A stretch of DNA of 64,000 nt from CADEDH01 sp047974625 (lineage in GTDB: Bacteria; Actinomycetota; Acidimicrobiia; Acidimicrobiales; SZUA-35). Positions 50,716 through 56,810 of the stretch are shown here, one piece after another. Each line of letters opens with the position of its first letter. Position 1 is the stretch's first letter. The notes beneath the pieces are model-generated. The model saw only the letters and a program-made list of their open reading frames with translations, did no database searches and had not been told where the DNA came from. The position numbers and the translations under genes are program-made. The stretch is taken from the NCBI GenBank assembly GCA_047974625.1, contig JBKECK010000045.1, positions 62,001 to 126,000 on the forward strand, in the 5' to 3' direction.

Positions 50716-53700
50716 TCAGCTCGGCGCGGTGAGCCGGTTTAGTTCCTCGATCACCTGACGGTCGATCTCGTCCCAGTAGTCCCGGGTGGCCTCGGTGGGC
50801 GCGAACCAACCGCAGGTGTCGAGCTGGACGGCCACCGCCTGCTCCTCGGCCTGGAGGGCGGCCAGCTCGTCGATCCCGGTGGCGGTCAGCCTGGGCCCGG
50901 CATCGGTCCGTTCCAGGGCGTCGGTCTCGATGGCGGACACCTCGGCCGACAGTTCCTGGCGGATCGCGTCCACGGAGGCGAAGTCGTACCCCTCCACGGC
51001 CAGGCAGCGGAGCACGGCGTCCTCCAGATCCTGTTGCGGCCCCCGGGCGTCGACCTGTTCGAGGGCGAACAGGTAGGTGACTTCGGGGTGGGCGGCCAGG
51101 GCGGTCTCGTGGGCTTCGGCCTCGCAGACGTCGAAGGCGTCGAAATAGGCCGACTGGGCGCTGTCGCCGAGGGCGTCGTCGTCGGCGCCCGCGGGCGGGG
51201 CCCCGACACCGCCCTGCTCGGAGCCCAGCACCGAGCCGTCGAGCGCGGCCACGTTGAAGTGGGTGGTGGACACCTTCAGGCCGTCTACGGCCGGATCACC
51301 GCGATCGCTTAGGGCCACCTCCTCCGAGTCGGGCCGGTAGTCGAACCCGCCGGTGGCCATGCACACCACCATGTGGTCCTGGAAGGTGAGGGCGTAGCCG
51401 TCGGCCACTCCCTCCAGGTAGCCGGGTTCGTTGCGGGCCTTGTCGAGGAACACCGCCTGCTCGTCGCCCGTCCCGGAGCTGGCGCACCCGGCCACCAGGG
51501 CGACGACGGCGACGAGGACCACCACGGCTCCGGCCCGTCCCGCCAGCCGGGGTCCGGAGCCGGGGGTGGCCGGCCGCCACCGGGGCCGCAGGCCGGCGAT
51601 GATGGTGGCCACGATGACGATCGGGGCCACCACGGCCGGCCAGACGGGTAACCGGTTCACGGGGATGCTGGTCACCCGGCTCCCCACGTACAGGCCGAGG
51701 AAGGTGACCACCGATCCCGCCACCGCCACCGGCAGGGTCACGTGGGCCACGGCGATGATCCGGCGTCGGCGGGGTACCTGTTCGCTGGCGGTGAGCTCGG
51801 CTACCTCCCGGTTGGTGGCCTTCACGTCGGCGGTCCACAGCACCAGCGATCCGATCATGGCCACGAGGCCGACGATCCACATGACTCGAGCGATGGTGGC
51901 AAAGCCGAGTTCGTCGCCGAAATCGCCGTTGGCCAGGCCGTAGCTGGCCCGGCGGGTCAGCTCGTACTGCATCGCCGCCTGATCGGCGGGACTGAGCTCG
52001 GTGTAGCCCTCCAGGAGCAGGGTCCAGCTGCCGTTGGTGGCCTGGACGGCGTCGGCGGGCACCCCGGTTCCCGACATAGGGGCCACGGCGGCGGGAAGGA
52101 TGTCGCTGCTCAGCAGGTCGAGTCGTTGGGCCGGAACGGTCTCCAGAGCGAGGATGTCGTTGGTTTCGGCGTCGATGGTGACGAGGCCGATGCGCCCGCT
52201 GTCGCCGAGAATGTAGTCGGCCGCGTACCAGACGTCGGCGCCCTGATCGAAGTTCGCACCGGAGGTCCAGCTCGAGTCGACCGCCGGAAGGCGGATGTTG
52301 CCTATCTGGCCTCGTTCGTCGGTGCATTCCCGGTAGAAGGAGGCAATGTTGGCGGCTCCCTCCAGGCATTCGGCGGATCGGCTGGAGATGACCCGGAGCA
52401 TGCCGCCGCCGGTGTCGTCGGGGGTCCGCAGCAGCACCCCCGAGCCGCCGAAGCGGTCACCGTAGGTCTGGAGCAGGTGGTCGCCGTCGTCGTGGGCGAG
52501 GTCACGGACGACGAGGGAGTGGGCGGGAACCGAGGCCACGCCGGCGACCAGGGCCTCGGTCTGCAGGATGACGCTCGACAGGCCGACCAGGGCCAGGCCG
52601 GTCACGGCCAGGCGGGTGGGCCCGTAGGCGAGAGGGTCGACCCGGTTCAGGACCTTGGCCACCGGGCTCCCGTACACCCGGCGCCGTAGGGCGCCCAGGA
52701 CGCCGGGGACGGCGTCGACGATCAGGAGCATGCCGACCAGCAGCATCACCGGCATGACCAGTGAGGTGGGGCGTCGGGCCAGGATCAGCATGGCGGTGCC
52801 GGCACCCAGTTCGATCAGGGCCACCACGAGACGTTCGACGCTGACGGTTCCCGCCACCGGCGAGACTCGCTGGGGGATCCAGATCCGGGCCTGCCCGAGG
52901 AGTATCATCGCCAGCGCGAACAGGCCGAGGGCGGCCACCAGCCGGGGGCTCCACCATGGGGTGGTCGCCCACCGTTGGCCGGCCGGGCTGGCCACCAGGT
53001 CCGGGGCAAGGTGCAGGATGGTCGCCGCCACCAGGTAGCCGAGGACGCCGCCGGCGGCCACGGCGATCGCCCCGGCCCGGCGGAACACCCCGAGGACCCG
53101 GCTCGACCGCATACCCCCGGCCACCATGCCGGTCAGGTCGGGGCCCCGGGCTCGGCCGAGACGGACGAGCACCCCGAGGGTGACGAGCACGAACACCAGC
53201 CACAGTATGGAGCCGGTCACGACGACGACGTGGCGGATCTGGTCGCCGTTGCGGGCGAATACGTCGTCTTCCAGGTGGATGGCGATCGGGATGACCCGCA
53301 GGGTGCCCAGCACCTGGTCCACCGCGTCCTCGGTGACGAGATACAGATCGGGGGTGTCGGCGGGTCGCTGGTCGGGGCCGCTCACCAGGAACAGCTCGGT
53401 GGCCCGGGGCTGGCTGGGGAACAGGTAGACCCCTGACACGGTCCGGGTCCGGTCGAGCACGTCGACGGGGTCGCCGACGCCGAGCCCGAGGCTCTCGGCC
53501 ACCTCGGCGGATACCGCCACCTCGGCCTCGCTGACCGGGGGCCGGCCCGAGTCGTAGTGGCCCATCTCGATTCCGGGCGACACCACGGTGGCCACGGTGG
53601 CGTCGACGCTGCGGCGCTCCCGTTCGACGGTGGCGGCCTGGAACCAGACCGGGTCGACGCCGCGGCCCTCCAAGGCGACCAGGTCGGGGGCGTCGGCGGG

Positions 53701-53895
53701 ATCGATGAGCGAGCCGACCCCGGACCGGCCCGAGTAACGGGCCTGCATCGTCTGGTGGTTGGCGTCGTTGATTCCCACCCGGGCGATCTCGAGGGCGCTG
53801 AGCGCGGCCACGGCCACCGCGACGAGGGCCACCACGATGGCCGTTTCCCGGCGGTAGTGGCGGAGGAGGCGGAGGGCGAGGCGGGACGGGGTCAC
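50716..53895 (-). CDS. FtsX-like ABC permease with an internal lipobox and C-terminal lipoprotein-like domain
   Basis: 1059 aa. Residues 1-800 are a large two-half permease: an N-terminal helix (20-42), an extracellular domain, a helix bundle (about 225-420), a second extracellular domain (about 450-650) and further helices. The last hydrophobic segment, 'VVVLVAVVALVAGCASSGTG', has a perfect lipobox (VAGC, Cys804), followed by a 256-residue domain with four more Cys (for example 'CLAVEGYDF', 'DVCEAEAHE') predicted outside. This looks like a permease fused in frame to a complete prolipoprotein. No stop or frameshift separates the two. GTG start overlaps the ATPase gene (GTGA). Confidence 0.82.
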   Translation of the reverse strand: MTPSRLALRLLRHYRRETAIVVALVAVAVAALSALEIARVGINDANHQTMQARYSGRSGVGSLIDPADAPDLVALEGRGVDPVWFQAATVERERRSVDATVATVVSPGIEMGHYDSGRPPVSEAEVAVSAEVAESLGLGVGDPVDVLDRTRTVSGVYLFPSQPRATELFLVSGPDQRPADTPDLYLVTEDAVDQVLGTLRVIPIAIHLEDDVFARNGDQIRHVVVVTGSILWLVFVLVTLGVLVRLGRARGPDLTGMVAGGMRSSRVLGVFRRAGAIAVAAGGVLGYLVAATILHLAPDLVASPAGQRWATTPWWSPRLVAALGLFALAMILLGQARIWIPQRVSPVAGTVSVERLVVALIELGAGTAMLILARRPTSLVMPVMLLVGMLLIVDAVPGVLGALRRRVYGSPVAKVLNRVDPLAYGPTRLAVTGLALVGLSSVILQTEALVAGVASVPAHSLVVRDLAHDDGDHLLQTYGDRFGGSGVLLRTPDDTGGGMLRVISSRSAECLEGAANIASFYRECTDERGQIGNIRLPAVDSSWTSGANFDQGADVWYAADYILGDSGRIGLVTIDAETNDILALETVPAQRLDLLSSDILPAAVAPMSGTGVPADAVQATNGSWTLLLEGYTELSPADQAAMQYELTRRASYGLANGDFGDELGFATIARVMWIVGLVAMIGSLVLWTADVKATNREVAELTASEQVPRRRRIIAVAHVTLPVAVAGSVVTFLGLYVGSRVTSIPVNRLPVWPAVVAPIVIVATIIAGLRPRWRPATPGSGPRLAGRAGAVVVLVAVVALVAGCASSGTGDEQAVFLDKARNEPGYLEGVADGYALTFQDHMVVCMATGGFDYRPDSEEVALSDRGDPAVDGLKVSTTHFNVAALDGSVLGSEQGGVGAPPAGADDDALGDSAQSAYFDAFDVCEAEAHETALAAHPEVTYLFALEQVDARGPQQDLEDAVLRCLAVEGYDFASVDAIRQELSAEVSAIETDALERTDAGPRLTATGIDELAALQAEEQAVAVQLDTCGWFAPTEATRDYWDEIDRQVIEELNRLTAPS

Positions 53896-54518
53896 CCGGG
53901 TGCGCCCAGCTCGATCACCTCGTCGGCGCGCCCGTAGACGACGGGATCATGGGTGGCCACGACGACGGCCAGGTCACGATCGGCGGCCAGGGTGGCCAGC
54001 AGGTCGGCGATGCGTCGGGCGTTGGCCCGGTCGAGGGCGCCGGTGGGTTCGTCGGCCAGCAGGGTGAGGGGGGCCACCGCCACCGAACGGGCGATGGCCA
54101 CCCGTTGCAGCTCACCACCGGACAGGTCACGGGGTAGGGCGTCGATCTGTTCGGCCACCCCGAGGTCGCCCAGGAGGGGGCCGATGTCGTCGTGGGCGAT
54201 CCCGCCGCCGCACAACGACAGGGCGAACTCGACGTTCTCCTTCACGTTCAGGAACGGGATCAGGCGGGCGTCCTGGTAGACGTGGGAGAGGCGGAGACCG
54301 TAGGCGGGTTCGGGCCAGATCATGGTGCCCACGGTGGGTTGCAGCGACCGGTCGATCAGTTTGAGCAGGGTGGTCTTGCCACTACCGGACGGGCCGACGA
54401 CGGCGGTGACCGATCCGGAGCGGACGGCGAAGTCCAACGATGAGAACACCGTTCGACTCCGCCGTCCATTGGGGTACTCGACGGTGAGATTGTGCCCAAC
54501 GAGAACCGGCTGGTTCAT
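53892..54518 (-). CDS. ABC transporter ATP-binding protein (LolD/MacB type)
   Basis: 208 aa. Walker A 'GPSGSGKTT', Q-loop 'VYQDARLIPFLNV', signature 'LSGGELQR', Walker B 'LTLLADEPTGALD', and the switch His in 'VVVATHDP'. The ATPase of the MacB/LolD class pairs with FtsX-like permeases that move lipoproteins or peptides or act mechanically. It overlaps the small secreted protein gene upstream (ATGA) and the permease gene downstream (GTGA). Confidence 0.93.
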   Translation of the reverse strand: MNQPVLVGHNLTVEYPNGRRSRTVFSSLDFAVRSGSVTAVVGPSGSGKTTLLKLIDRSLQPTVGTMIWPEPAYGLRLSHVYQDARLIPFLNVKENVEFALSLCGGGIAHDDIGPLLGDLGVAEQIDALPRDLSGGELQRVAIARSVAVAPLTLLADEPTGALDRANARRIADLLATLAADRDLAVVVATHDPVVYGRADEVIELGAPG

Positions 54519-54829
54519 GGAAGTTTGCCGTCCAATCCAACCCAGCCCATTCGGTAAGACGTGGCACTGAGGTATTCCAGGTTGATCTTATTGAACCAGA
54601 CTGTGACCAGGTCACGGCCGAAGTTGTGGTGGTGACCCCGCACGAGGCGGCCCCCCGTCGAGGAGTTGCACCAGGCGATCGCGCCCTCGCTCGGTATGCC
54701 GAGGATCCTGCTGTAGCGCCGCTCGGCTTCACAGTCGACGAGCGCTTCGGCCGGGGTCGCGAAGCCCCCGCCCAGTGATGCCACCAACAGGACCAGCCCT
54801 GCGACCAGACCCACGAGTCGATGTTTCAT
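54515..54829 (-). CDS. Small secreted protein of unknown function, ABC-linked
   Basis: 104 aa. Signal peptide (residues 1-29: 'MKHRLVGLVAGLVLLVASLG' then 'GGFATPAEA'), leaving about 75 residues with two Cys ('VDCEAERRY' and 'AIAWCNSSTGG'), a 'GHHHN' cluster and aromatic residues at the C-terminus. No known family recognised. A small exported protein followed by an ATPase and an FtsX-like permease recalls the lactococcin-972 arrangement, but the peptide lacks that family's motif. ATG 54829 chosen for GGAG nine bases upstream and the immediate signal peptide. Confidence 0.75.
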   Translation of the reverse strand: MKHRLVGLVAGLVLLVASLGGGFATPAEALVDCEAERRYSRILGIPSEGAIAWCNSSTGGRLVRGHHHNFGRDLVTVWFNKINLEYLSATSYRMGWVGLDGKLP

Positions 54830-54839
54830 GCGATCAGTC

Positions 54840-54925
54840 TCCAATCTGTTTAGCTAATCTTTCAAATTGCAATTACGTGAATAGAGCTAACAGCTGTTGA
54901 TAGGGGTTGTCAAAGCCAAATAAGG
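54840..54925 (-). promoter_or_regulatory. AT-rich promoter region of the ABC/secreted-protein operon
   Basis: The stretch is markedly richer in A+T than anything else in the window and lies directly upstream of the secreted protein gene. It contains the perfect palindrome AACAGCTGTT (54889-54898), a possible operator, and several TTGNNN and TANNNT hexamers on the minus strand. I cannot single out one promoter. Confidence 0.45.
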
Positions 54926-55018
54926 CTGTCAGGGCTTGGCCGGCCCCGTATTCGCGGGATGTCCGGCCTGGCCCCGGGGCGCGCCGGGCCCGGGTTCGAC
55001 GGGCCGGCAGCCGCCCCC

Positions 55019-55024
55019 TACGCT
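55019..55024 (+). promoter_or_regulatory. -10-like element for the amidase gene
   Basis: TACGCT (TANNNT) lies eight bases before the ATG at 55033; no Shine-Dalgarno is present, so the mRNA is probably leaderless. Confidence 0.45.
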
Positions 55025-55032
55025 CCCGATCC

Positions 55033-56481
55033 ATGAGTGACGAACTGGCCCGGCTGGATGCAACCGCCCAGGCCGAGCTGGTGGTTCGGGGTGAGGCCAA
55101 GCCGGTGGAGCTGGTGGAGGCGGCCCTCGAGCGGATCGAGCGGCTCGACCCCCAGCTCAACGCCGTCATCCACACCGACCCGGACCGGGCCCGTGCCGCC
55201 GCCCTCGCCGTCGATCCGACCGTCGGCGCGTTCCCCGGGGTTCCGTTCCTGCTCAAGGATCTGGGCGCCAACCAGGCCGGTTGGCCCTACTGGCAGGGGA
55301 ACCGCGCGTTGCGCTCCATCGATCACCGGTCGGCTGTCGACACCGAGCTCGGCGCCCGGGTCGCCCGGGCCGGTCTGGTCACCCTGGGCAAGACCAACAC
55401 CCCGGAGATGGGGTCGACCCCCACTACCCAGCCCCGCTCATGTGGTCCCACCGCCAACCCGTGGAGCCCGGCTCACTCCCCCGCCGGCTCCAGCGGGGGG
55501 TCGGCGGCCGCGGTGGCTGCCGGCCTGGTGCCCATGGCCCACGCCAACGACGGCGGTGGCTCCACCCGCCTGCCGGCTGCCTGGTGTGGTCTGGTGGGGC
55601 TGAAACCGAGCCGGGGCCGGGTGGCCAAACCCGACGAGACGTCCCGGCTGGTGTCGGAGCTCGTGGTCACCCGCACCGTGCGGGACACCGCCCGCCTGCT
55701 CGACGCGGTCCAGGGGGCGACCCCGGCCGACCTCTACCGGGCCCCGGCCCCCGCCCGCCCATACGTGGAGGAACTGGGCCGGCCCGTCGACCCCCTCCGG
55801 GTGGCCATGCTCACCGGCGCCGAGGAACCCGGCGGTGGGCCCAGTCCGGTCGATCCGGCCTGCGTGGCCGCGGTGGAGGCCGCCGCCGTCACCCTGGAGG
55901 CGATGGGACATCGGGTGGAACCGGTCGGCCCGGACGTCCTGCTCGGCCCGGACGGGGCCGTCAACGGTCGGATCTGGATGGCCTCGGTGGCGCGGTGGGT
56001 CGAGTCCCTGGCGGTGGTGGTGGGTCGTCCCCTCACCGCGGAGGACATCGAGCCCTACAACTGGGCGGCGGTGGAGCGGGGACGAGCCCTGTCGGCCGTC
56101 GCCGTGCTGGAGATGATCGAGGCCCAGCACGCCTGGACCCGACGCGTCATCGACTGGATGAGCGGCTACGACGTGCTGATCACGCCCACCGCCGGGCTTC
56201 GTCCCCAGCTCACCGTCGACCTGCAGCCGCCTGACCTGGAACCGTGGCGGGTGGGCCGTCTCTACGGGGTGATCGGCCGCTTCACCCTGCCGTTCAACGC
56301 CACCGGCCATCCGGCGGTGTCCCTTCCCCTCCACTGGACCGACGACGGCCTGCCCGTCGGGGTGCAGATCGTGGGCCAGATGGGGGCCGAGGATCTGCTC
56401 CTCCGGTTGTCGGCTGCCCTCGAGGAGGCCGTGCCCTGGGCGGGGCGCACCCCTCCAGTGCTCACCTCCGGCTGCTCCTGA
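55033..56481 (+). CDS. Amidase-signature family protein
   Basis: 482 aa. Ser-cis-Ser-Lys triad in place: Lys in 'PFLLKDLGA', 'PAGSSGGSAAAVAAGLVP' (cis-Ser) and 'GGGSTRLPAAWCGLVGLKPS' (nucleophile Ser; Thr-Arg-Leu instead of the usual Ile-Arg-Ile). Hydrolyses amides to acids and ammonia; relatives include 6-aminohexanoate-cyclic dimer hydrolase and enantioselective amidases. ATG 55033 fits homologues; longer starts would extend into the AT-rich region. Confidence 0.9.
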   Translation: MSDELARLDATAQAELVVRGEAKPVELVEAALERIERLDPQLNAVIHTDPDRARAAALAVDPTVGAFPGVPFLLKDLGANQAGWPYWQGNRALRSIDHRSAVDTELGARVARAGLVTLGKTNTPEMGSTPTTQPRSCGPTANPWSPAHSPAGSSGGSAAAVAAGLVPMAHANDGGGSTRLPAAWCGLVGLKPSRGRVAKPDETSRLVSELVVTRTVRDTARLLDAVQGATPADLYRAPAPARPYVEELGRPVDPLRVAMLTGAEEPGGGPSPVDPACVAAVEAAAVTLEAMGHRVEPVGPDVLLGPDGAVNGRIWMASVARWVESLAVVVGRPLTAEDIEPYNWAAVERGRALSAVAVLEMIEAQHAWTRRVIDWMSGYDVLITPTAGLRPQLTVDLQPPDLEPWRVGRLYGVIGRFTLPFNATGHPAVSLPLHWTDDGLPVGVQIVGQMGAEDLLLRLSAALEEAVPWAGRTPPVLTSGCS

Positions 56482-56810
56482 GCCGTCCGACCGGTCGCGG
56501 TCGCCGGCGGCCCGGCACGGACCCCACCGGGACGGCCCGAATGTAACCGAACCGTCATCTTTACGCCGTCAGGGGCCGGCGGGGGGTGGCTATTGTCTGG
56601 CCGTCGGCGGATTCCCGGACCGGGAGCACCGTCGGCAGACGCGGCAACGGGATGGGGCGACCCGATCGGCGGGAATGGGGAGCCTTCGGTCTGCGGGACC
56701 ACTCGCAGGGATGGCTCGCGCCCTCGGTTCGGATCCGGACGCGGCGTGGAACCTGTCCCCTCCGGGGTGGTCGCCATGACGGCCCCACCAGTCACGAGAG
56801 CACGATCTCC
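56482..56810 (+). other. Non-coding leader region of the secreted repeat protein
   Basis: 329 bases without a gene I can support. TATTGT at 56591-56596 is a good -10, giving a leader of about 208 bases. Just after it, two CCGTCGGC copies (56601-56608 and 56629-56636) flank the palindrome TCCCGGACCGGGA (56613-56625), a possible operator or leader hairpin. No known riboswitch matched by eye; the c-di-AMP (ydaO) core motifs were looked for and are absent. Confidence 0.4.

Noticed and set aside
54515..54829. Lactococcin-972-type bacteriocin.
   Set aside because: The gene order is similar, but the mature sequence lacks the family's aromatic/Gly pattern; only a loose resemblance remains.
56600..56800. 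Possible c-di-AMP (ydaO) riboswitch before the secreted protein, as seen upstream of actinobacterial wall hydrolases.
   Set aside because: The core segments (GGGGACCC, GGGUGAA, and the CAGCUAACC end) are not present in the right order.
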